From assembly GCA_031270865.1 (NCBI GenBank), contig JAISWI010000014.1:1-63725 (forward strand): a stretch of DNA of 63,725 bases. The letters run 5' to 3'. This document shows, piece after piece, positions 42,873 to 51,773 of the stretch. Position numbers and translations under genes: made by a program. Below the pieces are notes generated by a model. That model worked only from the letters and a program-made list of their open reading frames with translations, had not been told where the DNA came from and searched no databases. The stretch is from Oscillospiraceae bacterium. Its GTDB lineage: Bacteria; Bacillota; Clostridia; Christensenellales; Aristaeellaceae. Numbering within the stretch: the stretch's first letter is position 1; each line of letters starts with the position of its first letter.

Positions 42873-43697
42873 TCACCCCTTAACCCCCGCGAAGGCCACT
42901 CCCTCCACTATGTACCGCTGCGCGAAGACATACACCAGCACGATCGGGATGATCGAGCAGATCGTCCCCGCCATGATCGCGCCGTAGTCCGCGCTGTACT
43001 GGCGTTTGAACGACGCCAGCGCCAACTGCGCCGTCTTGAGGTTGTCGGAGTCGAGATACAGCATCGGGCCCATATAGTCGTTCCAGATACCGTTAAACGT
43101 CAGCACCGTCAGGGTCGCCAGCCCTGTCTTGCACAGCGGGAGTATGACGCTTGTGTATATCCGCAGCGAGCCGCATCCGTCGATCCTCGCGGCCTCGTGG
43201 AGGCTGTCGGGGATGCTGAGCATGTTCTGCCTGAGCATGAACACGCCGAACGCGCTGAACGCCTGTATCAGTATCAGCGACCAGTGCGAGTTGTAAAGCC
43301 CAAGCGTCTTTACGACGATAAACTGCGGGATCATGATCGCGTGCCAAGGTATCATCATCGTGGCCAGGTACGCCACGAATATCTTGTCGCGGCCAGGGAA
43401 ACGCAGCTTTGAGAACGAGTACGCCGCCAGTGAGCATGTGATAAGCTGCGCGGCAGTGATGGATATCGCCAGCTTCAGCGAGTTCAGGAAGAAGCTGATG
43501 AAGTTGATCTCGATCCACACCTTGCGGTAGTTGTCAGGCCTGAACACCGCCGGGATCCAGTTGATCGGCGACTCGAATATCTCCATGTTGTTCTTGAACG
43601 AGGCGCTCAGCATCCACACGAACGGCACGAGCATCAGGAACGCCACGAACAGCATCGCGATAAACAAAACCGACAGGAACACATTCCGCTTAACCAC
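42873..43697 (-). CDS. Carbohydrate ABC transporter permease (MalG-like)
   Basis: 274 aa, six helices. LVPFVWMLSASFKNNMEIFE in the first external loop and EAARIDGCGSLRIYTSVILP as the EAA loop are diagnostic. The end RYIVEGVAFAGVKG is the family C-terminus. Third gene of a binding protein-MalF-MalG unit, 12 nt after the MalF-like gene. As in the LplBC system, no ATPase gene is present. Confidence 0.93.
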   Translation of the reverse strand: MVKRNVFLSVLFIAMLFVAFLMLVPFVWMLSASFKNNMEIFESPINWIPAVFRPDNYRKVWIEINFISFFLNSLKLAISITAAQLITCSLAAYSFSKLRFPGRDKIFVAYLATMMIPWHAIMIPQFIVVKTLGLYNSHWSLILIQAFSAFGVFMLRQNMLSIPDSLHEAARIDGCGSLRIYTSVILPLCKTGLATLTVLTFNGIWNDYMGPMLYLDSDNLKTAQLALASFKRQYSADYGAIMAGTICSIIPIVLVYVFAQRYIVEGVAFAGVKG

Positions 43698-43709
43698 GCC
43701 GCGCCTCCG

Positions 43710-44642
43710 TCAGTCGTCGCTGACCCAGTTCCTCTGCCCATGCCACTGGATCAGCGTGACAATCAATATTATCATGAACAGGAAATACGCGATCGCCGAG
43801 GCGTAGCCCATCTTCCAGTCGCGGAACGCCTCCCTGTAAATCCGGAACACGAGCACGCTGGTCGCGCGGCCCGGCCCGCCCTCCGTCGTCACGTTGATAA
43901 TGTCGAACGTCTGGAATGATGATATAAACAGCAGTATCGTCACCATGAAGGTCGTAGGCGAGAGCATCGGCCATGTGATCGAGAAGAACGTCCGCATTGG
44001 CCCGGCTCCGTCCACCCTGGCCGCCTCATACAGGTGGGGTGGGATGTTCTTCAGCCCGCCCATGAACATAACCATGTAGTACCCGGCCTGCTTCCAGACG
44101 ACCGTCGCCACGACCGTGCCCAGCGCGGTCTTCGAGGAGAAGAACCACTTCGGCAGCGACTCGACGGGTAAGCCCGTTATCGCCTTGAGCAATTGGTTGA
44201 TAGGCCCCTTGTTCGGCTCAAACAGCAGCAGCGCGACGCACCCGACCGCGACCATCGAGGTCAGCGTCGGGAAGAAGAATACCGTCTTGAAGAACCCGCC
44301 CAGCAATAAACGGCGGTTCAACGCCAGCGCGAGCAGAAGGCTGACCGCCAGAGTAAGCGGCACAACGCTGAACGCGTACCACAGGTTGTTCACAAGCGCC
44401 GTCTTGAAGTTGGTATCTTTGAACAACTTTAAGTAGTTATCAATCCCGATAAACTTCAATGTGTTCACGCCGTTGAAGCTCGTGAAGCTGATGACCAGTC
44501 CCGCGACAACGGGTATGCCCGTGAATATTAAGAAACCGATAAAATTAGGCAGAATGTATAAGTATCCCGATAACGCCTCGCGGCGGCGGAGCCTTGACGC
44601 CGCAGCCCGGCGCGGCAGGTAGCGGCCTGGTCCTGCTGTCAT
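43710..44642 (-). CDS. Carbohydrate ABC transporter permease (MalF-like)
   Basis: 310 aa. ATG 44642 follows GGAGGCTTCC at 8 nt; the longer frame to 44699 is not supported. SGYLYILPNFIGFLIFTGIP, YEAARVDGAGPMRTFFSITW (EAA loop) and TEGGPGRATSVLVFRIYREA are the family signatures. Six hydrophobic helices after an arginine-rich N-terminus. Partner of the MalG-like permease and the binding protein at 44830. Confidence 0.93.
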   Translation of the reverse strand: MTAGPGRYLPRRAAASRLRRREALSGYLYILPNFIGFLIFTGIPVVAGLVISFTSFNGVNTLKFIGIDNYLKLFKDTNFKTALVNNLWYAFSVVPLTLAVSLLLALALNRRLLLGGFFKTVFFFPTLTSMVAVGCVALLLFEPNKGPINQLLKAITGLPVESLPKWFFSSKTALGTVVATVVWKQAGYYMVMFMGGLKNIPPHLYEAARVDGAGPMRTFFSITWPMLSPTTFMVTILLFISSFQTFDIINVTTEGGPGRATSVLVFRIYREAFRDWKMGYASAIAYFLFMIILIVTLIQWHGQRNWVSDD

Positions 44643-44720
44643 ATAGGAAGCCTCCAATGGGGGAAGGGGGCCGCGCCTTAGGTTTAGCCCCCGACACAAT
44701 ACTCCCTGAAAACGTCTTGA

Positions 44721-44801
44721 TTACTCCGTGTCCCTTAGCGCGTGGAAGCTATCAAGCGCCGCGCGAGGATCCCTATCGCCAAGGGTGTATAACTAAGATT
44801 C
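44721..44801 (-). pseudogene. Remnant of a second binding-protein 3' end
   Basis: Reads LYTLGDRDPRAALDSFHALR followed by DTE and stop, aligned with the last codons of the intact gene next to it (LYILGEQDLRAAFDNFYALR, DEE, stop). One in-frame TAG lies upstream of LYTLG. Both copies have the same bases after the stop, so about 110 bp is duplicated and diverged. Confidence 0.8.
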
Positions 44802-44829
44802 GGACGTAATCTTCCTTGAAACGTTTCGA

Positions 44830-46050
44830 TTACTCCTCGTCCCTGAGCGCGTAGAAGTTATCGAACGCCGCGCGCAGGTCCTGCTCGCCCAGGATGTACA
44901 GCTGTAACTCGGCCATGTAGTCGTCGTTGACAGCCGCGTAGTTGGCGGCGGTGTCCTGCTCCAGCAGCACGCGCGAGGTGAAGCGGTACTCGACGCCGGG
45001 CGTCGTGACCGATTCTTTGTAGACGGCCAGCGCCGCGTCAGTGGCGTACGAGGGCACGTCGGTCCGCGCGATTATAGAGGTGCCCGTATCCGACACAACG
45101 GCGAACTCGATGAAGTCATACGCTGCCTGTTTGTTTGTCGACGCAGCCGACACGCACATGTACGAATGCTGCCCTACGCTGGAGCCGGCGGGCACGTCGT
45201 CGAACACGGGCAGGGGGGCGGCTGCGTACTCGACGTCTGTCTTGAGCAGCCGGAACGTCCAGTCGCCGTTGACCGTCATGGCGACGTTCCCGGCCGCGAA
45301 GTCCGCGTAAGCGTCCCACATGCCGGAGGACATCTCTTCAATAGAGATATGAGACTTGTCGCCCGTGTAGAGGTCATACAGCAGCTGGGCATAGGCCTCG
45401 GTGCGCGTCAGCGGGGCGGGATCGTTCAGGTATTCCCCGGCGGCGGACGCGCCCAGGTTCATCGTCCACGGCGGGATAACGCCGCCCCAGACCTTCTTCC
45501 CGTCCTTCTCATACGTCAGCTGCTTCGCCAGCTCGCGGTACTGTTCCCAGGTGATATTGATTGGATAATCCAAGCCGTTTTCGTCAAATATCTCCTTATT
45601 ATAGAACAGCAGCCAGCATGATCCCGACAGCGGCAGCCCGAAGAAGCCGGTCTCCTCCGCGTTCTCGGCGCCTTTGAGCGCGGTGTCGCGGATGATGGAC
45701 AGGTCGGCGCCGCTGGCCTGCGCGTAGCCGGTGAGGTCTTCCAGCATGTTGTTGCCGATGTACTGTTTCATCTGGGCCGGCGTGCGAATCCAGATGACGT
45801 CCAGTTCCTCAGGCGAACCGGCCATCAGCACGCGGAGCTTGTCGTCATAGTCGTCGTTGGGTATCTGGTGCACGACGACCTCGACTTCGGGGTTGGCTTC
45901 CTTGTACGCCGCGACTGTCGCGGACAGCGTAACGTCAAGGTCGGTGGCGTAGTAGAGGTTCACGGTGGTTTTCGGCGCTTCCGCCGACGCGGTCAAGCCC
46001 AGGCCGATCAACGTCAGCAACGCCAGGGTGATAGAGACAGCCTTCCTCAT
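44830..46050 (-). CDS. Sugar ABC transporter substrate-binding protein (MalE-like)
   Basis: 406 aa. Signal peptide MRKAVSITLALLTLIGLGLT ends ASA-E, with no lipobox cysteine. VNLYYATDLDVTLSATVAAY, VVVHQIPNDDYDDKLRVLMA and NGDWTFRLLKTDVEYAAAPL are typical of family-1 binding proteins. GGAGG is 10 nt from ATG 46050 and 1 nt from ATG 46059, so 46050 is preferred. It heads the unit ending with the two MalFG-like permeases, separated from them by the duplicated gene-end remnant. Confidence 0.9.
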   Translation of the reverse strand: MRKAVSITLALLTLIGLGLTASAEAPKTTVNLYYATDLDVTLSATVAAYKEANPEVEVVVHQIPNDDYDDKLRVLMAGSPEELDVIWIRTPAQMKQYIGNNMLEDLTGYAQASGADLSIIRDTALKGAENAEETGFFGLPLSGSCWLLFYNKEIFDENGLDYPINITWEQYRELAKQLTYEKDGKKVWGGVIPPWTMNLGASAAGEYLNDPAPLTRTEAYAQLLYDLYTGDKSHISIEEMSSGMWDAYADFAAGNVAMTVNGDWTFRLLKTDVEYAAAPLPVFDDVPAGSSVGQHSYMCVSAASTNKQAAYDFIEFAVVSDTGTSIIARTDVPSYATDAALAVYKESVTTPGVEYRFTSRVLLEQDTAANYAAVNDDYMAELQLYILGEQDLRAAFDNFYALRDEE

Positions 46051-46089
46051 ACGTTCCATTCCTCCAATTCTGCGTGGTTCATCTTATTA

Positions 46090-46119
46090 ATTATATCATG
46101 TAGGTGATGTGAATGTAAA
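46090..46119 (-). promoter_or_regulatory. Promoter of the MalEFG-like unit
   Basis: TTTACA, 18 bp, perfect TATAAT on the minus strand, about 40 nt upstream of the binding-protein start. Confidence 0.8.
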
Positions 46120-46173
46120 ACGCGCGGAACAATCCCCAGCGGCAAACCTCCCGCGGTTCCCGCAAAATTTGTC

Positions 46174-46202
46174 TTGACAGCGCGGATGTATTGGGGTATA
46201 TT
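46174..46202 (+). promoter_or_regulatory. Promoter of paaK-aminotransferase
   Basis: TTGACA, 17 bp, TATATT. A leader of about 75 nt follows, without an evident regulatory hairpin. Confidence 0.8.
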
Positions 46203-46286
46203 AACACAGTATCAACAGTAAACAGATAGGAAATCTTATATTCGCCCCGGCGCGGGACTGAATCATTATTTGGGGAGGGCGTTGGC

Positions 46287-47618
46287 ATGCCACGCGGCAA
46301 ATACTGGAATGAGGAACTGGAGACGCTCCCGCGCGGGCGGTTGGAGGAGCTTCAGCTGCGGCAGCTCAAGGAGGAATTGGCGCATGCGTACGCCGGGAGC
46401 CCATACTATAAACGCGCGTGGGACGCGGCGGGCGTGAGCGTCGGCGACATCAGGGAGTTGTCCGACCTGGAACGCTTCCCCTTCATAAATAAGCTTACCC
46501 AGCGTGAGACACAGGGCGTAGGCTCGTTCCTGGGTGAGCTGGCCGCCGTGCCCGAGGAGGACGTCGTCTTCATCAGCACGTCCAGCGGCAGCACGGGCGT
46601 GCCCACCATGTCGCCATTCACCAAACAGGACTTCGACGAATTCCAGGATGTGGAAAGCCGCTGGTTCTGGCAGGCGGGCATGCGCCCGAACGACCGCTAC
46701 GTCCACGCGCTGAATTTCTCGCTGTACGTGGGCGGGCCGGACGTCATCGGGGCGCAGAACCTTGGCGCGTTATGCGTATGGGGCGGCACGCTGCCCAGTG
46801 AGCGGCTGCTGTTCGTGCTCAAACAGTACCAGCCCACCTGCATCTGGACCAGCCCCAGCTACGCGTTCTACCTGGGCGAGACCGCGCTGAAGACCGGGAT
46901 CGACCCGCGGAAAGATTTATCCATTAATAAGATATTCGTGGCCGGGGAGATGGGAGGATCCATCGAGGCGACGCGCAAGGCCATCGTGGACATATGGGGC
47001 GCGGAACTGTTCGACTTCTACGGGCTGTCGGACATTTTCGGGGCGTGCGCCGCGCAGTGCGAATACCACGACGGGCTGCACATCGCCGAGGACCACATAC
47101 TGGTTGAGACGCTCGATCTCAAAACCGACCGCGCGCTGCCGCCAGGCGAGCGCGGCGAGCTGGTCTACACGACGCTGCGCAAGAAGGCCAGGCCGATGAT
47201 CCGTTTCCGCACCGGGGATATCGGGCGGTTCGTGCCTGAGAAGTGCCCGTGCGGGCGCACGCATGGCCGGATATATGTCGACGGGCGTAAAGATGATATG
47301 TTTATAGTTTCCGCTGTCAACGTGTATCCGTCGGACATCGAGTACGTGATCCGCAGCCTGCCCGAGGTCACCAACGAATACAGCGTGCGCATCTACGAGA
47401 GCAAGTTCACTACGCGGTATGACGTGACGGTGGAGAACGCGGGGCTTAGCGGCTGTGGATCCGACTCGCGGGTCAGCGAGATAGTTACCAACGCGCTGAA
47501 GGCGCGGATCGGCGTGAGGCCGTCTAATGTGGTCGTGCTGCCTGACGGCGCGATGGAGCGTTCCACCCACAAGGCCAAACGCGTGATCGACGAGCGGAAG
47601 GTGACATACGAGATATGA
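46287..47618 (+). CDS. paaK: Phenylacetate-CoA ligase family protein
   Basis: 443 aa. Forms aryl-acetyl-CoA from an arylacetate, ATP and CoA via an acyl-adenylate. FISTSSGSTGVPTMSPFT is the AMP-binding P-loop, with DFYGLSDIFGACAAQC around the acceptor site, ARPMIRFRTGDIGRF and the C-terminal DGRKDDMFIVSAVNVYPSDI. The length matches PaaK. The ring-oxidation paa genes are absent, so it may activate phenylacetate, indoleacetate or another carboxylate. It overlaps the aminotransferase by 4 nt, implying coupled translation and a shared pathway. Confidence 0.88.
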   Translation: MPRGKYWNEELETLPRGRLEELQLRQLKEELAHAYAGSPYYKRAWDAAGVSVGDIRELSDLERFPFINKLTQRETQGVGSFLGELAAVPEEDVVFISTSSGSTGVPTMSPFTKQDFDEFQDVESRWFWQAGMRPNDRYVHALNFSLYVGGPDVIGAQNLGALCVWGGTLPSERLLFVLKQYQPTCIWTSPSYAFYLGETALKTGIDPRKDLSINKIFVAGEMGGSIEATRKAIVDIWGAELFDFYGLSDIFGACAAQCEYHDGLHIAEDHILVETLDLKTDRALPPGERGELVYTTLRKKARPMIRFRTGDIGRFVPEKCPCGRTHGRIYVDGRKDDMFIVSAVNVYPSDIEYVIRSLPEVTNEYSVRIYESKFTTRYDVTVENAGLSGCGSDSRVSEIVTNALKARIGVRPSNVVVLPDGAMERSTHKAKRVIDERKVTYEI

Positions 47619-48781
47619 GGCCGCTGGGCAGCCGCGCCGCCGCGTTCTCGGACAGCGTGATCCGGCGCATGACAAGGGTTTGCCAGCAATACAACGCCGT
47701 GAACCTGTCGCAGGGGTTCCCGGACTTCGACCCGCCGCGGGAGTTGCTGGACCGGCTGGCGCGGCCGCTGGAGTTGCCGCACCAGTACAGCATAACGTGG
47801 GGAGCGAAGAACTTCAGGGAGGCGCTGGCCGAGAAGCAGCGGCGGTTCATGGGCTTCCCCATCGACCCGGAGCGCGAGATCGTCGTGACATGCGGCAGCA
47901 CCGAGGCGATGATATGCGCGATGCTGTCAATCTGCGATCCGGGTGACAAGGTGGCCGTGTTCTCGCCGTTCTACGAGAATTACGGCGCGGACGCGATCCT
48001 AAGCGGCGCGGAACCGGTATATATACCGCTTCGCCCGCCCATGTTCGATTTCGACGCCGACGAGCTTGAGGACGCGTTCCGGGGTGGCGCGAAGGCGTTG
48101 ATATTGTGCAATCCTTCCAACCCCAGCGGCAAGGTATTTACGCGCGAAGAGTTGGAGCTGATCGCCCGCCTCGCCATCCAGTACGACGCGTACGTGGTCA
48201 CCGACGAGGTATACGAGCACATAGTGTACGCGCCGCGCAAGCATACCTACATCGCCTCGCTGCCCGGCATGCGCGAGCGGACGCTGTCCTGCTCGTCACT
48301 GTCCAAGACATATTCCATTACGGGCTGGCGGCTGGGGTACATCATCGCGCCGCCGGACATCATCGACGCCGCGCGTAAGGTGCATGACTTCCTCACCGTT
48401 GGCGCGGCCGCGCCGCTGCAGGAGGCGGCTGTCGCCGGGCTGCTGCTGCCGCCGGAGTATTACGGCGATCTGCTGCGTGGTTATACTGAAAAGCGCGACT
48501 TGTTCTTGAATGGTTTGAGGCGGATCGGGCTGCCATTCACCGAGCCGCAGGGCGCGTACTATGTGTTGGTCGACGTGTCGGCGTTCGGGTACGTGGACGA
48601 CTTCGAGTTCTGCGTTGATTTAGCGAAGAGTGTCGGCGTGGGCGCGGTGCCAGGATCCAGCTTCTTCCGCGAGGATGTCAACCACCTGATCAGGCTGCAC
48701 TTCGCCAAGTCGGAATCGACGCTGAACGACGCGCTCAATCGCCTTCAAAGCATATGGGAAATACGTGAAAAAAGCGGTTGA
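47615..48781 (+). CDS. Class I/II pyridoxal-phosphate aminotransferase
   Basis: 388 aa. NLSQGFPDFDPPRELLDRL, the PLP-binding SSLSKTYSITGWRLGY with the Schiff-base lysine, and the terminal arginine context HLIRLHFAKSE are present. The sequence resembles kynurenine/aromatic or aspartate-type transaminases of subgroup I-gamma; the donor is not certain. Start ATG overlaps the paaK stop (ATGA). With PaaK it could make an aryl-pyruvate-derived acid or recycle an amino acid, although a decarboxylase or 2-oxoacid oxidoreductase is not adjacent. Confidence 0.88.
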   Translation: MRPLGSRAAAFSDSVIRRMTRVCQQYNAVNLSQGFPDFDPPRELLDRLARPLELPHQYSITWGAKNFREALAEKQRRFMGFPIDPEREIVVTCGSTEAMICAMLSICDPGDKVAVFSPFYENYGADAILSGAEPVYIPLRPPMFDFDADELEDAFRGGAKALILCNPSNPSGKVFTREELELIARLAIQYDAYVVTDEVYEHIVYAPRKHTYIASLPGMRERTLSCSSLSKTYSITGWRLGYIIAPPDIIDAARKVHDFLTVGAAAPLQEAAVAGLLLPPEYYGDLLRGYTEKRDLFLNGLRRIGLPFTEPQGAYYVLVDVSAFGYVDDFEFCVDLAKSVGVGAVPGSSFFREDVNHLIRLHFAKSESTLNDALNRLQSIWEIREKSG

Positions 48782-48806
48782 CACGGCGGCGCGGATCATG
48801 TAGAAT
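48778..48806 (+). promoter_or_regulatory. Promoter of the SsuABC-like operon
   Basis: TTGACA, 17 bp, TAGAAT. The -35 overlaps the stop codon of the aminotransferase, so this importer can be expressed independently of the two upstream genes. Confidence 0.75.
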
Positions 48807-48859
48807 AAGTTGAGCTATTCATATATGTTAAAGGTGGAATAGCCGGAAAGGACTGTGTT

Positions 48860-49933
48860 ATGAAATTGACGCTCCGCGCGGTAATCGCCATCGCGATAGC
48901 CGCGGTCCTGCTCGTTCCCTCCGCCGTGTTAGGCGCGGAGATCCTGCCGCCGGAGAAGACGGCGTTCCAGTTGGGGCACCTCAACTCCACGGCGCACCTG
49001 TTGGGCTTTGTCGCGGCGGAGGAAGGGTTCTTCAAGGAGGAAGGCCTTGATGTTACACTCACCCAGTTTGCCAGCGCGGGCGAGCTGGTCGCTGGCCTTG
49101 AGGCCGGCAAGCTGGACGCCGCGTTCATCGGCTCCGTGCCGACGATCACCAACCAGGCTAACGGCCACGTCATCACCGTGTTCGGCGGCGCGATGACCAA
49201 CGGTCATGGTTATGTGCTCAAAACCGAATTCGTGCCCGAGGGCTTTAAGGAGGGGGACATAACCGCGCTCAAGGGCCGCAATGTCGCCTCAGTGAAGAAC
49301 AGCGTGCAGGATCTGGAGCTGCTGGTGCTGATTGACTCCGCCGGACTGGAGATCGGCGAGGGCGAGGACCAGGTCAACATTGTTTACTTCGACAGCCAGA
49401 AGGACGCGTTCAACGCGCTGGCCGGGAACCAGATAGACGCCGCGTCCGTCTATTCGCCGTACGCGTCGATTGCCAAGGCCGCCGGACACACCGTTGTGTA
49501 TTACTGCAACGAGATCGAGTTATTTGAGAACCAGCCCTGCTGCCGCCAGGTCGCGCCGTCAGCCGCGCTGGACGAGCTGCCGAATACCTACGCCGCGTTC
49601 GAGCGCGCGTTGATCAGGGCGTATAAGTTCTCGCAGGAGAGCCGCGAGGAGACCATCGCGGACGTTGGCAAGTATATCACGATCGAGCCGGAAGCCATCG
49701 AGTATGAGGTTTACGGCGGGCACGCGCAGTCGCATCCCGATCCGGACAGGAAGGCGACTGTCTCGCTGAAGGAGTATACGGTCGAGTTCGGCTACACGGG
49801 CGGCGTGGATTATGACATCACCGCGTTGTATGATGTGGATGTATACCGCTTGGCGGTCGAGCAGGTCAACGCCGCTTACCCGGATGATCCCATCTACCAG
49901 GGGTTATTAGAGCGATACGCCGCGTCCAACTAG
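48860..49933 (+). CDS. Nitrate/sulfonate/taurine-family substrate-binding protein
   Basis: 357 aa. The signal peptide MKLTLRAVIAIAIAAVLLVP ends VLG-A with no lipobox. LGHLNSTAHLLGFVAAEEGF, FKEEGLDVTLTQFASAGELV, AGLEAGKLDAAFIGSVP match SsuA/TauA/NMT1-type proteins, where the AGE-LVAGLEAG-LDAA-G motif contacts the ligand. Operon with an ATPase (50019) and a permease (50828). Substrate could be an aromatic, sulfonate or thiamine-precursor-like molecule; the neighbours favour an organic acid. Confidence 0.88.
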   Translation: MKLTLRAVIAIAIAAVLLVPSAVLGAEILPPEKTAFQLGHLNSTAHLLGFVAAEEGFFKEEGLDVTLTQFASAGELVAGLEAGKLDAAFIGSVPTITNQANGHVITVFGGAMTNGHGYVLKTEFVPEGFKEGDITALKGRNVASVKNSVQDLELLVLIDSAGLEIGEGEDQVNIVYFDSQKDAFNALAGNQIDAASVYSPYASIAKAAGHTVVYYCNEIELFENQPCCRQVAPSAALDELPNTYAAFERALIRAYKFSQESREETIADVGKYITIEPEAIEYEVYGGHAQSHPDPDRKATVSLKEYTVEFGYTGGVDYDITALYDVDVYRLAVEQVNAAYPDDPIYQGLLERYAASN

Positions 49934-50018
49934 GCCGGCGTCGCGGCAAAACCGGTGGGAAAAGGGGGAGGCGCGGCGCGTCTCCCCTTGTCCCGGCAAC
50001 CGAAGCGGAGGTGCGGCA

Positions 50019-50831
50019 TTGGACAAGATCGCGGTGGAGGGGCTTTCCGTCGAATATGAGGATAGGAACGGCGCGTTCCTTGCGCTGGAGGACGTGACGT
50101 TCCAGGTGCGCGAGGGCGAGTTCCTCTCAATCGTCGGGCCTAGCGGGTGCGGAAAGAGCACGCTGCTGGGCGTGCTGCAGGGACTGCGCCAGCCCACAAG
50201 CGGCCGTGCGCTGCTCAACGGCCAGCCGATAACAACCGCCGGGGCGGACCGCGCCGCCGTGTTCCAGCATTACTCGCTGTTCCCGTGGATGACCGCGCGG
50301 GGGAACATCACCTTCGCGGTCAGCCAGGCGAAGCGCGGGAGCTCGCGGCGCGAGAGGGAGCGGATCGCCAACCGGTTCCTGCAGGAAGTCGGGCTGAAGG
50401 GGTTCGGCAATAAGTATCCGTTCCAGCTTTCCGGCGGCATGCAGCAGCGCGTCGCCATCGCGCGGGCGCTGGCGATGGACGCGGACGTATTGCTGATGGA
50501 TGAGCCGTTCGGAGCGATCGACGTGAAGAACCGCGCGGCCATGCAGGAGCTGTTGCTCTCGCTGTGGGAGGGCGAACCCGGCAGCGGGCGCAAGACGGTC
50601 GTATTCGTCACGCACGACATCGACGAGGCGATCTTCCTGTCCGACCGGATACTTATGATCGCGGGCAGGCCGGGCAGGGTAGTCAAGGAGGTCACCACGC
50701 CGTACCCGCGCCCGCGCGTACACGAGGAGATCGTCGGCGGCTCGGCGTATTTCCAACTGCGCAGCCAGCTGGTGTCGCTGTTCCTGGACGACGTCCGGGA
50801 CAGGATCGGCGGTGAGGAGGTCGTGCTGTGA
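50019..50831 (+). CDS. SsuB/TauB-type ABC transporter ATP-binding protein
   Basis: 270 aa from a TTG start with GGAGG 7 nt upstream. VGPSGCGKSTLLGVLQGL is Walker A, the Q-loop is VFQHYSLFPWMTARGNI, LSGGMQQRVAIARAL the signature and VLLMDEPFGAID Walker B, followed by the switch histidine in VTHDIDEAI. It energises the importer at 48860-51760. Stop and the next start overlap (GTGA). Confidence 0.93.
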   Translation: MDKIAVEGLSVEYEDRNGAFLALEDVTFQVREGEFLSIVGPSGCGKSTLLGVLQGLRQPTSGRALLNGQPITTAGADRAAVFQHYSLFPWMTARGNITFAVSQAKRGSSRRERERIANRFLQEVGLKGFGNKYPFQLSGGMQQRVAIARALAMDADVLLMDEPFGAIDVKNRAAMQELLLSLWEGEPGSGRKTVVFVTHDIDEAIFLSDRILMIAGRPGRVVKEVTTPYPRPRVHEEIVGGSAYFQLRSQLVSLFLDDVRDRIGGEEVVL

Positions 50832-51760
50832 AGCGGCTTTTGACCATACCGAACGGGCTGTTCGTCGTCCTGGCGCTGGTCCAGCTGCTGCCGGGCAGGA
50901 ATACGCGCGTGCCGGATTCGCCAGCGCACGCCATCGCGCTTGCGTGCGTGTTGGAAGCGGTCCTGCTCGTGGTCACGTACCGCTTTAAGGGCGTGAAGCG
51001 TCGCGCGGCCTTCAACGTGTGCTCGGACGTGATCGGGTTCCTGTTCGGGTTTCTCATTTTCTGGACGCTCGCTGCGGCGAAGCTGCCGTCCGCTGCTGGC
51101 TCGAAGGGCGCGGTGTTCCCGCCGCCGGGAGCGGTGATCAGGGCGCTGGTATCCGACGTGCCGGCGACGCTGAAGAATATTGTCGATTCATTGGGATTGA
51201 TCTTCCAGGGATACCTGTTGGCGTTAGCCGTCGCTATCCCGTTGGGGCTGCTTCTGGGCTGGCATGCCCGCGCCGGGGCCGCCGCGTCATATATATCCAA
51301 GTTCCTCAGCTCGATCTCGCCGATTGTTTATATTCCATACGCAATCGTCCTGCTGCCGACGTTCCGCGCGGCGTCGGTGTTCGTGATATTCGTAGCGTCG
51401 TTCTGGCCCGCGCTGGCCGGGACGATGTCCGGCGTGCTGAACGTCGAGCGGCGCATCCTTGATTCCGCGCGGTCGCTGGGTGCGCGCCAGACTACGATGC
51501 TGTTCAGGATCGTGCTGCCGGCGTCGCTGCCGCAGATCTTCATAGGGTGCAACCAGGGGCTTAGCGTGTCGTTCGTGCTGCTGACCTCGGCGGAGATGAT
51601 CGGCGCGCGAAGCGGCATGGGCTACAACGTCAACAACTTCGCGAACTTCGGCAACTACACGCGGGTGTTGGCAGGCGTGCTGGTAATTGGGATTGTTGTG
51701 ACCGCGATCACGTTTTGTTTTAACCGGCTGCAGGGGTTCCTGCTCAGGTGGAGGCAGTGA
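50828..51760 (+). CDS. SsuC/TauC-type ABC transporter permease
   Basis: 310 aa, polytopic. AGTMSGVLNVERRILDSARS and LGARQTTMLFRIVLPASLPQ form the conserved EAA-like loop of the BPD_transp_1 family for nitrate/sulfonate importers. The N-terminal about 100 residues contain two or three extra helices relative to SsuC. GTG start overlaps the ATPase stop by 4 nt. Confidence 0.9.
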   Translation: MKRLLTIPNGLFVVLALVQLLPGRNTRVPDSPAHAIALACVLEAVLLVVTYRFKGVKRRAAFNVCSDVIGFLFGFLIFWTLAAAKLPSAAGSKGAVFPPPGAVIRALVSDVPATLKNIVDSLGLIFQGYLLALAVAIPLGLLLGWHARAGAAASYISKFLSSISPIVYIPYAIVLLPTFRAASVFVIFVASFWPALAGTMSGVLNVERRILDSARSLGARQTTMLFRIVLPASLPQIFIGCNQGLSVSFVLLTSAEMIGARSGMGYNVNNFANFGNYTRVLAGVLVIGIVVTAITFCFNRLQGFLLRWRQ

Positions 51761-51773
51761 GGGGATGACCTGA

